Below, piece after piece: positions 1 to 6,177 of a stretch of DNA of 8,783 nt (positions are counted from its first letter, which is position 1; every line of letters begins with the position of its first letter). Below the pieces are notes generated by a model. It was given only the letters and a program-made list of their open reading frames with translations, had not been told where the DNA came from and searched no databases. The position numbers were made by a program, and so were the translations under genes. The DNA comes from an uncultured Ardenticatenia bacterium. GTDB taxonomy: Bacteria > Chloroflexota > Anaerolineae > Promineifilales > Promineifilaceae. The stretch spans positions 1 to 8,783 of the forward strand of contig CALLZA010000720.1 in NCBI GenBank assembly GCA_937858165.1, in the 5' to 3' direction.

Positions 1-96
1 CTCTCTTCTTCTACGTTTGTATGCTGTGTCTGCGTATGTCTCGTGTTTGATACTCTACAGGTCGTACTTACGACTGTTTTGTCTCTGTTTTTTTTT
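1..96. other. Non-genomic read-through noise left of adapter
   Basis: Low-complexity, T-rich sequence lies outside the P5 adapter and ends in a run of T just before AATGATACGG. Seen from the opposite strand, this is a read that ran off the end of the library molecule into poly-A and noise, a known artefact of four-colour Illumina chemistry. Its composition is unlike the GC-rich insert. It should not be annotated as biology. Confidence 0.9.
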
Positions 97-166
97 AATG
101 ATACGGCGACCACCGAGATCTACACTAGATCGCTCGTCGGCAGCGTCAGATGTGTATAAGAGACAG
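97..166 (+). other. Illumina P5 / Nextera i5 adapter contamination
   Basis: Bases 97-125 match the P5 flow-cell oligonucleotide. Bases 126-133 (TAGATCGC) are an i5 index, 134-147 (TCGTCGGCAGCGTC) the Nextera read-1 segment, and 148-166 (AGATGTGTATAAGAGACAG) the Tn5 mosaic end. Genomic insert begins at 167. The Tn5 mosaic end here is a library-preparation remnant and not a transposon insertion in the organism. Confidence 0.99.
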
Positions 167-168
167 GG

Positions 169-1833
169 CAAATACACCCGTGGACGGCCGACTGGTATCG
201 CCTCCAGCCCTATGAGCAACAGAACGGCCGTGACATCTTCTTCAACCTGCAACGGCGGCGCTACGGCGGCGACTTGCAGGGCATTATCGACAGCCTCGAC
301 TACCTGACCGACCTGGGCGTGGGGGCGCTCTATCTCAACCCCATCTTCGACGCCCCCTCGGCCCACAAGTACGACGGCGCGACCTACCACCACGTCGACG
401 TCCACTTCGGCCCCGACCCCGACGGCGACCGGCGGCTCATCGCCGGCGAGACGCCCCACGAGCCGGCCACCTGGCTGTGGACGGCCGCCGACCGCCTGGC
501 GCTGCGCCTCATCGACGAGGCCCACCGCCGCGGCCTGCGGATCATCTTCGACGGCGTGTGGAACCACATGGGCCGGGGCAGTTGGGTCTTCCAGGACGTG
601 GCCGCCCGGCAGCGCCAATCCCCCTACCACGACTGGCTCAAAGTGAATTCGTGGGACGACGCCGACGCCGGCACGACCTTCGACTGCCGCGGCTGGCTGG
701 GCACGTGGGAGTTGCCGGAGTTGCGCCAGGACGACAACGGCATCGTCAGCGGCGGTGACGCCACCGGCGGCTTTGGCCCGCGCGAATACATCTTCGCCGC
801 CACGCGCCGCTGGATGGACCCCGACGGCGACGGCGACCCGCGCGACGGCATCGACGGCTGGCGGCTCGACGTGGCCTACTGCATCCGCCACCCGTTCTGG
901 CGGGCGTGGCGGCGGCACGTGCGGGCGATCAACCCGCAGGCGTACCTGGTGGCCGAAATCGTCGGCACGCCGGAAGCGGAGCAGTCCTATCTGCGCGGCG
1001 ACGAGTTCGACGCGACGATGAACTACAACTTCGCCTTTGCCGCGGTCGAGTTCCTCGTCGGCGGCGCGGGGGCGACCACGGCGACCGAGTTCGACGCTCG
1101 CCTGCGCCGGTTGCGTGAAGCCCATCCGGCTGAGGTGGCCCACGGCATGCAAAACCTGCTCGACAGCCACGACTCGCCCCGCATTGCCTCGACCATTATC
1201 AACCGCGACCTGTGGCCCTACCGCGATTGGGAGCAGTTCCACCCGCGCACCAAGGTGGAGCACACGCCCACCTATGAGACGCGCCAGCCGACACCCACTG
1301 AACGCCGCCGCCAGCAGCTACTGGCGCTGTTCCAGATGACCTACGTCGGCGCGCCGATGATCTACTATGGCGACGAGGCGGGCATGTGGGGGGCCAACGA
1401 CCCGTGCTGTCGCAAGCCGATGGTCTGGCCGGAGGTGACCCATGCGCCGGAAGCGACGTTGCCCGACGGCCGCCCGCGCCCCCACCCCGACGAGGTCGCC
1501 TTCGACCACGACCTGTTCGACTTCTACCGCATGCTCATTGCCATCCGCAAAGCGTCCCCGGCGCTGCGGCGCGGTGACTACCGAACGCTGTTGGCCGACG
1601 ATGATCGCCGCCTGTTCGCCTTCGCCCGCACCGCGGAGGAAGACGCTGCCGTTGTCGCCCTGAACGCCGGTGATCTCATGGAAGTGGTGGAGTTGGACGT
1701 GCCCGCGGGCACGTGGACGGACGCGCTAAGCGGTGAGCAGTACGTAGCGGCCAACGGCCGCCTTTCCCTGACCATCGCTCCGTTCTGGGGGATTGTTCTT
1801 CGGCCGATAGGAGAGCTCACGCAAAGGCGCTAA
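169..1833 (+). CDS. GH13 alpha-amylase, neopullulanase/cyclomaltodextrinase-like (5' truncated)
   Basis: Retaining GH13 glycosidase, expected to hydrolyse alpha-1,4 (perhaps alpha-1,6) bonds in maltodextrin, pullulan or cyclodextrin. The frame is open from the first insert bases to TAA at 1831, giving 554 visible residues. Numbered from codon 169, the GH13 regions are DGVWNH (128-133), GWRLDVA with Arg232 and nucleophile Asp234, VAEIVG with acid/base Glu263, and DSHD with stabiliser Asp335. YYGDEAG is at 399-405. The segment YGGDLQGIIDSLDYL near the visible N-terminus is typical of this subfamily. The true start is missing: the first barrel strand and any N-terminal carbohydrate-binding domain lie beyond the adapter junction. 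A TTG at 274 could be taken as a start, but clear homology-type sequence runs upstream of it. The last residues (ELTQRR) come from the hairpin repeat at 1813-1912. No signal peptide can be judged. The family is sure; exact substrate is not. Confidence 0.93.
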   Translation, partial: QIHPWTADWYRLQPYEQQNGRDIFFNLQRRRYGGDLQGIIDSLDYLTDLGVGALYLNPIFDAPSAHKYDGATYHHVDVHFGPDPDGDRRLIAGETPHEPATWLWTAADRLALRLIDEAHRRGLRIIFDGVWNHMGRGSWVFQDVAARQRQSPYHDWLKVNSWDDADAGTTFDCRGWLGTWELPELRQDDNGIVSGGDATGGFGPREYIFAATRRWMDPDGDGDPRDGIDGWRLDVAYCIRHPFWRAWRRHVRAINPQAYLVAEIVGTPEAEQSYLRGDEFDATMNYNFAFAAVEFLVGGAGATTATEFDARLRRLREAHPAEVAHGMQNLLDSHDSPRIASTIINRDLWPYRDWEQFHPRTKVEHTPTYETRQPTPTERRRQQLLALFQMTYVGAPMIYYGDEAGMWGANDPCCRKPMVWPEVTHAPEATLPDGRPRPHPDEVAFDHDLFDFYRMLIAIRKASPALRRGDYRTLLADDDRRLFAFARTAEEDAAVVALNAGDLMEVVELDVPAGTWTDALSGEQYVAANGRLSLTIAPFWGIVLRPIGELTQRR

Positions 1834-1912
1834 GGAGCGAAGGCGCAGAGAAGAACAGATAGTAAATCTTTCTTCTTTGCGCCTTTTGCCCCTTGGCGCC
1901 TTTGCGTGAGCT
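1813..1912. repeat. Long inverted repeat / hairpin between convergent genes
   Basis: Left arm 1813-1855 and right arm 1870-1912 form a long imperfect palindrome around a 14-base loop. The outer 17 bp are perfect (1814-1830 AGCTCACGCAAAGGCGC against 1896-1912). The wording GCGCCTTTGCGTGAG resembles a family of dispersed intergenic repeats I recall from Chloroflexota and cyanobacterial genomes (from memory, not searched). It sits between the stop codons of two convergent genes, so it could act as a bidirectional terminator or transcript-end stabiliser. It overlaps the amylase stop at 1831-1833 and ends two bases before the stop of the minus-strand gene at 1915. Confidence 0.85.
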
Positions 1913-1914
1913 TC

Positions 1915-2370
1915 TTAGTCCCGGTTTTGGGAGAAGATCAACCCGGCGTAAGGGCCGAGGGAGACCTTGCCGCTGGCCGGCTGGTTATCATAGGGCGTCG
2001 GTTCGGCCGTCACGTCGATGCTGACCTGCCCTTCATAGTCGGCGCTATACGGCTTGGCATGACTGTCGAAGCGCAGCGCCCAGTGGCCCGCCGCCGGGAA
2101 GCCGATGGTGTAGTCGGTCACCGTCTGGTTGGTCATGTTCAGGACGACGATGGTGCTGTCGCCCGGCCCACCCTCAGACCACCGATGGAAGGCCATCACC
2201 TTGGCCGCGTTGTTTACGTGGTAGACGTCGATGTGCTGCCCGGTCAGCCCTCTGGTGTTGTTGTGGTAGTTGCGGCGCAGTTGCATCAGGTCACGGTAGA
2301 GCGTGATGATGCTCTCCATCTCCTTGGCCTTGTCCCAATCCAGCGGGTCGGTGTCGTCGAACCACTTATC
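1915..2370 (-). pseudogene. C-terminal remainder of the interrupted branching-enzyme-like gene
   Basis: Begins in the codon right after the in-frame TAA at 2371-2373 and continues in the same frame for 151 residues to TAA at 1915-1917. The first residues (DKWFDDTDPLDW) carry on directly from the QGQEFL that precedes the stop, as expected for the end of the barrel in branching-enzyme-like GH13 proteins. The rest is the last barrel helix (YRDLMQLRRN) and an all-beta alpha-amylase C-terminal domain. An ATG at 2317-2319 could be called as a separate start, but the only purine-rich stretch (AAGGAG) touches it directly, too close for normal initiation. This is best read as the tail of the upstream gene, made only if the stop is an error, is a strain variant or is read through. 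Confidence 0.85.
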
Positions 2371-3741
2371 TTAAAGGAACTCCTGCCCCTGGAAGATCAT
2401 GGGGATGCCCGGCGCGGTGAAGACGAGGACAGCACCCATCGTCGAGCGCTTCTTAGCGAACCAGTGGTGGCTGTTGCCCGGCCAGATCTCTTCCGGCACG
2501 CGCGCCTTGCCGTTGGCCACTTCGTCGTGGGACTCGGTGTAGACCACGCGCTTGAAGGCGTCGCCGTCGTACTTGGCGTAGAGCGCGGTCTTCACCGCCT
2601 CCAGATCGCGGAACTGGTCGTCATTGGTGATAATGGCTGTGCGCACCGGGTGGACAAAAGCCGCGTCCCACTGCGCGCCGAAACCCGCCCCGCCCGCGCC
2701 GGTGTCCTTCACGACCCACTCGTTGTTCTTCAGGTCTTCGGCAATGGTCAGATGGTTGGGGGCGAACTCGCGCACCTCCTCGTTGATCCACTGCATGAAG
2801 CTCCAGCCGTCGGCGATTTCGCCGGCCGGATCGTTGTCGTGGCCGTTGACGTTGCGGATGTAGGCCGTGGCGTCCCAGCGCAGGCCGTCGACACGGTACT
2901 CGTGCAGCCACATCAGGGCGTTGTCGCGCAGGAACTGGCGCACTTCGGGCCGGCCGTAGTCGGGCCGCGTGTGGCCCCAGGGCGTCTGCGAGCGGTGGTC
3001 GTTATAGAAGTAGATGCCGCCGCCGTCGCCTTCGGCCCAACCGTCAAAGCGCCACAGGTCGAGGTCGCCCGGCCCCAGGTGGTTGTAGACCACGTCGAGG
3101 ATGACGGCGATGCCGTTCTTGTGGGCGGCGCGGATGAACTCCTTGAACGCCTTCGGCCCGCCGTAGTCGCTCTCCACGGCAAAGGGCAGCGACAGGTTAT
3201 AGCCCCAGGAGCGGCCGCCGGGGAACTCCATCGGCGGCATCACCTGCACGGCGTTGACACCCAGTTCGCGCAGGTAGGGCAACTTCTGCGCCGCGCGCTT
3301 GAAGGTGCCGACCCGGCTCTCAGTCGTGGGGTTAAACGTGCCGATGTGGACTTCGTAGATGATCAGTTCGTTCCACGGCGGGCTGTGGAACGCCTCAGTC
3401 CCCTGCCAATCGAATTCGGGGTCGTGGATGACGCTGTTACCGACGGAGTTGGTGACCTGGCGGGCGTAGGGGTCGATGCGGTAGAGCTTTTGCTCGCCGT
3501 TGATCAACACAAACTTGTACTCGTCGCCCGGCTTGGCCCGCGCCACGTCAGTCGCCCAGTAGCCGTCGCCCTCGTGGGTCAGCGGGCTGGCCGAGTCGTT
3601 CCAATCGTTGAAGTCGCCGGTGACAAAGACCTTCTGCGCGTTGGGCGCCCAGACGCGAAAGGTCGTACCCTTTTCATGCGAGATAGGCCCCATGCCGGGC
3701 TTCATCTTGGGTTTAAGTGCTTTGTTGAGTGCTTTGAACAC
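2371..3741 (-). CDS. GH13 1,4-alpha-glucan branching-enzyme-like protein with CBM48, cut by an internal stop
   Basis: Probable glucan branching (glycogen) or related GH13 enzyme. It has a CBM48/early-set domain at about residues 18-105 (FRVWAPNAQKVFVTGDFNDW) and then the catalytic barrel. Active-site regions are DVVYNH (216-221), GLRWDAT with nucleophile Asp290, IAEDL with acid/base Glu335, and ESHDEV with Asp406. The HDEV wording favours branching enzyme over plain amylase, but GlgB identity is not certain. The start is GTG at 3741 with AGGAG eight bases upstream. The frame stops at TAA 2371-2373 after QGQEFL (456 residues), where relatives usually have an acidic residue. Homology resumes immediately in the same frame, so the intact gene would be 1915-3741, about 608 residues. 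The truncated product would lack the barrel's last helix and the C-terminal domain and is unlikely to fold normally. The SDR gene lies 50 bp upstream on the same strand. Confidence 0.9.
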   Translation of the reverse strand: MFKALNKALKPKMKPGMGPISHEKGTTFRVWAPNAQKVFVTGDFNDWNDSASPLTHEGDGYWATDVARAKPGDEYKFVLINGEQKLYRIDPYARQVTNSVGNSVIHDPEFDWQGTEAFHSPPWNELIIYEVHIGTFNPTTESRVGTFKRAAQKLPYLRELGVNAVQVMPPMEFPGGRSWGYNLSLPFAVESDYGGPKAFKEFIRAAHKNGIAVILDVVYNHLGPGDLDLWRFDGWAEGDGGGIYFYNDHRSQTPWGHTRPDYGRPEVRQFLRDNALMWLHEYRVDGLRWDATAYIRNVNGHDNDPAGEIADGWSFMQWINEEVREFAPNHLTIAEDLKNNEWVVKDTGAGGAGFGAQWDAAFVHPVRTAIITNDDQFRDLEAVKTALYAKYDGDAFKRVVYTESHDEVANGKARVPEEIWPGNSHHWFAKKRSTMGAVLVFTAPGIPMIFQGQEFL

Positions 3742-3749
3742 GTACTTCT

Positions 3750-3754
3750 CTCCT
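3750..3754 (-). promoter_or_regulatory. Ribosome binding site for the branching-enzyme-like gene
   Basis: AGGAG on the minus strand lies eight bases before the GTG at 3741-3739. It decides for this GTG over the in-frame ATG at residue 13, which lacks such a site. Confidence 0.7.
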
Positions 3755-3791
3755 GCTTGTTTTATCGGTATCTCTGTTGGGTCTTGCCCGT

Positions 3792-4574
3792 CTACCCTTG
3801 CAGCAGCGAGCTAGCGCCGTCGATCCATATCTCCGTGCCGGAGATGTGGCTGGAGGCGTCGGAGGCCAGGAAGAGGACCAGATCGGCCACCTGCCCCGCC
3901 TTGCCCGGCGCGCCATCGGTCAGCGGGATGGCTCCCTCGGGGAACTCGACCGGCTCCTGTGCCTCCTCGATGTTCCGCTTTTCGGTGCTATCTTCGATCC
4001 CCGTCTCGATGGCCCCCGGGCAGATAACGTTGACGCGAATCTTGTGCTTGGCCAGCTCCAGCGCGGCCATCTTGGTGAAGGCCACCTGCCCCGCCTTGCT
4101 GGAGCTATAGGCCGACGCCCCCGCGTTGCTAAAGATGCGCGTGCCGTTTATTGAAGAGGTGATGATAACCGAACCACCGCGCACCTTCAACAGGGGGATG
4201 GCGTACTTCACAGTCAGGAACGTGCCGGTCAGGTTGACGGTCAGGGTCTTGTTCCACTCCTCGGCTGTCAACTCCTCAATGGGGGCCCAGACGCCGTTGA
4301 TGCCGGCGTTGGCCAGCACCACGTCGAGCCGCCCCCACTTGTCACGAATGCGCTGCACGGCCGCTTCCATCGCCGCGGGGTCGGAGATGTCGGCCTCCAG
4401 GGCGATGGCCTGGCCGCCGCCTGACGTGATGCGCCTGACCGTCTTCTCGGCGTTCTCGATGGTATGGTCCAGCGCGCCGATCCTGGCCCCGGCCTTCGCC
4501 AGCTTGAGCGCCGCCGCTTGGCCGATGCCCGACCCCGCGCCGGTAATCAATGCCACTTTACCTTCCAGGTTCAT
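3792..4574 (-). CDS. SDR-family NAD(P)-dependent oxidoreductase
   Basis: Classical short-chain dehydrogenase/reductase of 260 residues, the usual length for the family, expected to be a soluble cytoplasmic multimer. Rossmann cofactor motif TGAGSGIG is at 11-18. Asp36 at the end of the second strand favours NAD(H) over NADP(H). NAG is at 89-91, Asn114 in the VNLTG helix, and catalytic Ser140/141, Tyr156 and Lys160 (YSSSK). The C-terminal SGTEIWIDGAS matches the family's end segment. The ATG at 4574 follows AAAGGTGA (4586-4579), an acceptable but closely spaced ribosome site. Its stop is 50 bp before the branching-enzyme-like gene with no hairpin between them, so both could share a transcript. 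The substrate cannot be read from the sequence; sugar, polyol or 3-oxoacyl substrates are all possible. Confidence 0.93.
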   Translation of the reverse strand: MNLEGKVALITGAGSGIGQAAALKLAKAGARIGALDHTIENAEKTVRRITSGGGQAIALEADISDPAAMEAAVQRIRDKWGRLDVVLANAGINGVWAPIEELTAEEWNKTLTVNLTGTFLTVKYAIPLLKVRGGSVIITSSINGTRIFSNAGASAYSSSKAGQVAFTKMAALELAKHKIRVNVICPGAIETGIEDSTEKRNIEEAQEPVEFPEGAIPLTDGAPGKAGQVADLVLFLASDASSHISGTEIWIDGASSLLQG

Positions 4575-4592
4575 CGCTTCACCTTTCTACAA

Positions 4593-4623
4593 GAAACCGA
4601 GTTTCGCGGAGAAACTCGGTTTC
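4593..4623. repeat. Perfect 13-bp inverted repeat upstream of the SDR gene
   Basis: GAAACCGAGTTTC (4593-4605) and GAAACTCGGTTTC (4611-4623) are perfect reverse complements around the 5-base loop GCGGA. The hairpin lies 18 bases upstream of the SDR start codon, just outside its ribosome site, so it would be in that gene's leader. The wording resembles intergenic palindromes I recall from several environmental bacterial genomes, which suggests a dispersed repeat; this was not searched. It could also modulate translation or mark transcript ends. Confidence 0.85.
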
Positions 4624-4654
4624 CAAGTCATTTGGTATTGCTGAACTACGCTGG

Positions 4655-4660
4655 ATTATA
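4655..4660 (-). promoter_or_regulatory. Possible -10 element for the SDR gene
   Basis: The minus strand reads TATAAT exactly, in a GC-rich context, about 80 bases upstream of the SDR start. I find no good -35 hexamer at 16-18 bases, so the promoter is tentative. If used, the 4593-4623 hairpin would be transcribed in the leader. Confidence 0.35.
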
Positions 4661-4711
4661 AAGCACTCCGGCGGCGGGCGAGATGTGCCACGGATACATT
4701 TTCTCTGAGAA

Positions 4712-4735
4712 GGCGCGGGTAAAGCAACCCGCGCC
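4712..4735 (-). terminator. Terminator-like hairpin after the acyl-CoA dehydrogenase gene
   Basis: GGCGCGGGT (4712-4720) pairs perfectly with ACCCGCGCC (4727-4735) around a 6-base loop, giving a 9-bp GC-rich stem. On the minus strand it starts seven bases after the dehydrogenase TAA at 4745-4743. The bases that follow on that strand are TTCTCAG and not a clear T-run, so intrinsic termination is likely but not certain. It may instead be another dispersed palindrome. Confidence 0.6.
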
Positions 4736-4742
4736 ACAACAG

Positions 4743-5951
4743 TTACGCCTCGGCCTCCCACACGGCCGCGTCATAGGCCGGCAACTCGCAGCGCATCGGC
4801 CGTGCCTGCCGGTTGCCCAGGGCGTACTCAGCCTGCATCAGGGTGTGGATCTGCGACGTGCCTTCGTAGATGACCGAGCTTTTGGTGTTGCGCAGATGGC
4901 GCTCGACGTTGTACTCGTCGGAGTAGCCATACGCGCCGTGAATCTGCACGGCGTCGTCGGCGGCGCGCCGGGCGGCCTCAGTGCAGTACCACTTGGCCAT
5001 GCTCGTCTCGCGCGTGTTGCGGAGGCCCTGGTTCTTCAGCCAGCCCGCCTTCCACACCAGCAGCTCGCCGGCGTCGATGCTCTGCTGCATGTGGGCCAAC
5101 ATCTGCTGCACCAGCTGGTACTCAACAATGGGCTTGCCGAACGTCCGGCGCTCGCGGCCGTAGGCGATGGACTCGTCCAGGCAGGCCTTGATGATGCCGA
5201 CGGCCCCTGCCGCCACGCCATAGCGGGCGTTGTCCAGCGCGCTCATGGCGATCTTGAACCCTTCGCCCTCTTCGCCCAGCCGGTGCGTGGCCGGCACGCG
5301 TACCTCGGCCATGTTGATCCAGCCGGTGTTGCTGGCCCGCACGCCCATCTTGCCCTCGATACTGCCGGTGGTCAGCCCCGGCCAGCCGCGCTCCAGGATG
5401 AAGGCGGTGATGCCGCCGGCCCCCCGCTCCGGGTCGGTCTTGGCAAAGACCAGGAAGCGGTCGGCCACATCGGCCAGGGTGATCCACATCTTCTCGCCGC
5501 TCAGCACGTAGTCGCCGCCGTCGCGCCGGGCACGGCTGCTCATGGCGGCCACGTCCGACCCCGCCCCCGGCTCGGTTAGCCCGAAGCAGGCGATACGCTC
5601 GCCGCGGGCCAACGGCGGCAGGAAGTCGCGCTTCTGCTCGGCCGTCCCCCACTGGAAGATGGGCAGGGCATGGAGGCCCAGATGAACGGCGATCGTCTCG
5701 CGCACCGAGGAGTCGGCGTACTCCAGCCCCTCGGAGATGATGCCCAGCGAGAGATAGTCCAGCCCCGCGCCGCCATAGCGCACCGGCAGACAGATGCCCA
5801 TGAAGCCCAGCGCCGCCATTTGTGGTAGGAGCTCATGGGGGAAGGTGTGGGCGCGGTCGTGCTCGCGGATGGCGGGCATAACCGTCTTGCGGGCGAAGTC
5901 GTAGACCGTCCGCGCGACCATCTTGTGGTTGTCATTGAATGTGAAGTCCAT
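4743..5951 (-). CDS. Acyl-CoA dehydrogenase family protein
   Basis: FAD-dependent enzyme expected to form the alpha,beta double bond in an acyl-CoA, passing electrons to electron-transfer flavoprotein. The 402-residue product is near the usual 380-400. The N-terminal helical domain is followed by [11 protein letters not shown] (123-133) and GEKMWIT (152-158), the flavin/substrate middle-domain signature. RRTFGKPI (268-275) and [12 protein letters not shown] (336-347) follow. The catalytic base is probably Glu363 in IYEGTSQIH (361-369), where medium- and short-chain dehydrogenases carry theirs. The frame opens further upstream to an ATG at 6023, but those 24 residues ([13 protein letters not shown]...) look like leader sequence. 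The ATG at 5951 starts the family-like MDFTFND and has AGGAAA nine bases before it. Substrate class is not determinable. The nearby branched-chain amino-acid transporter makes an isovaleryl- or isobutyryl-type substrate possible, as inference only. Confidence 0.94.
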   Translation of the reverse strand: MDFTFNDNHKMVARTVYDFARKTVMPAIREHDRAHTFPHELLPQMAALGFMGICLPVRYGGAGLDYLSLGIISEGLEYADSSVRETIAVHLGLHALPIFQWGTAEQKRDFLPPLARGERIACFGLTEPGAGSDVAAMSSRARRDGGDYVLSGEKMWITLADVADRFLVFAKTDPERGAGGITAFILERGWPGLTTGSIEGKMGVRASNTGWINMAEVRVPATHRLGEEGEGFKIAMSALDNARYGVAAGAVGIIKACLDESIAYGRERRTFGKPIVEYQLVQQMLAHMQQSIDAGELLVWKAGWLKNQGLRNTRETSMAKWYCTEAARRAADDAVQIHGAYGYSDEYNVERHLRNTKSSVIYEGTSQIHTLMQAEYALGNRQARPMRCELPAYDAAVWEAEA

Positions 5952-6040
5952 AACGCTGCGTTTCCTGCCTATCGCCTGGGGTGCGCAACGGCGCAGCGCG
6001 TGGCGGGGCCACTGCATTTGCACCGTCGCATCGTGACGCC

Positions 6041-6068
6041 ATTATAAGATCGTTTCGCGCCACGTCCA
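6041..6068 (-). promoter_or_regulatory. Candidate promoter for the acyl-CoA dehydrogenase gene
   Basis: On the minus strand there is an exact TATAAT (6046-6041) with TGGACG (6068-6063), four of six matches to TTGACA, 16 bases upstream. This gives a leader of roughly 80-85 bases before the ATG at 5951. The element stands out because its surroundings are GC-rich. Confidence 0.45.
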
Positions 6069-6107
6069 GACCGGCGGGCGCGGCCCGGAAGCAACTTGCG
6101 CCGGCTA

Positions 6108-6136
6108 TTGCGCCAGAGAAAGCAATTGGGTATGGT
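6108..6136 (+). promoter_or_regulatory. Weak candidate promoter for the transporter operon
   Basis: TTGCGC (6108-6113), 17 bases, then TATGGT (6131-6136) have sigma-70 spacing but only 3/6 and 4/6 consensus matches. TTGCGCC occurs twice, at 6096-6102 and 6108-6114, a 12-bp-spaced direct repeat that might be an operator half-site pair. Both points are tentative. Confidence 0.25.
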
Positions 6137-6165
6137 TACCGCTCTTAACAACTGAATGGTTCAGC

Positions 6166-6171
6166 AGGAGG
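6166..6171 (+). promoter_or_regulatory. Strong ribosome binding site of the binding-protein gene
   Basis: A perfect AGGAGG lies six bases before the GTG at 6178. It fixes this non-ATG start, which leads straight into a lipoprotein signal peptide. Confidence 0.85.
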
Positions 6172-6177
6172 CAGACA

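Noticed and set aside
148..166. Tn5 mosaic end, together with its inverted copy at 8646-8664, as a composite transposon
   Set aside because: Both copies are embedded in Nextera/P5 adapter with the same index, so they come from tagmentation library preparation and not from a natural element.
55..1263. Long minus-strand frame (402 codons) opposite the amylase
   Set aside because: Antisense shadow of a GH13 gene with all catalytic motifs. Its C-terminus is translated adapter.
1813..1912. CRISPR-like or small-RNA interpretation of the hairpin repeats
   Set aside because: There are no regularly spaced direct repeats or cas genes, and each hairpin occurs once in the window. No promoter feeding an independent RNA was seen.
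1906..4110. Very long open frame on the plus strand (734 codons) opposite the branching-like and SDR genes
   Set aside because: It is the mirror of two well-supported minus-strand genes in GC-rich DNA, where antisense frames stay open. Its translation is Val/Arg/His/Asp-rich without any domain, and it spans two unrelated genes.
4683..5579. Plus-strand frame (298 codons) opposite the acyl-CoA dehydrogenase
   Set aside because: Antisense shadow. The minus-strand protein has complete dehydrogenase signatures and the catalytic Glu.
5952..6023. 24-residue N-terminal extension of the acyl-CoA dehydrogenase from ATG 6023
   Set aside because: The extension is Arg/Cys/Pro-rich and unlike the family, while ATG 5951 has a ribosome site and begins the normal N-terminus.
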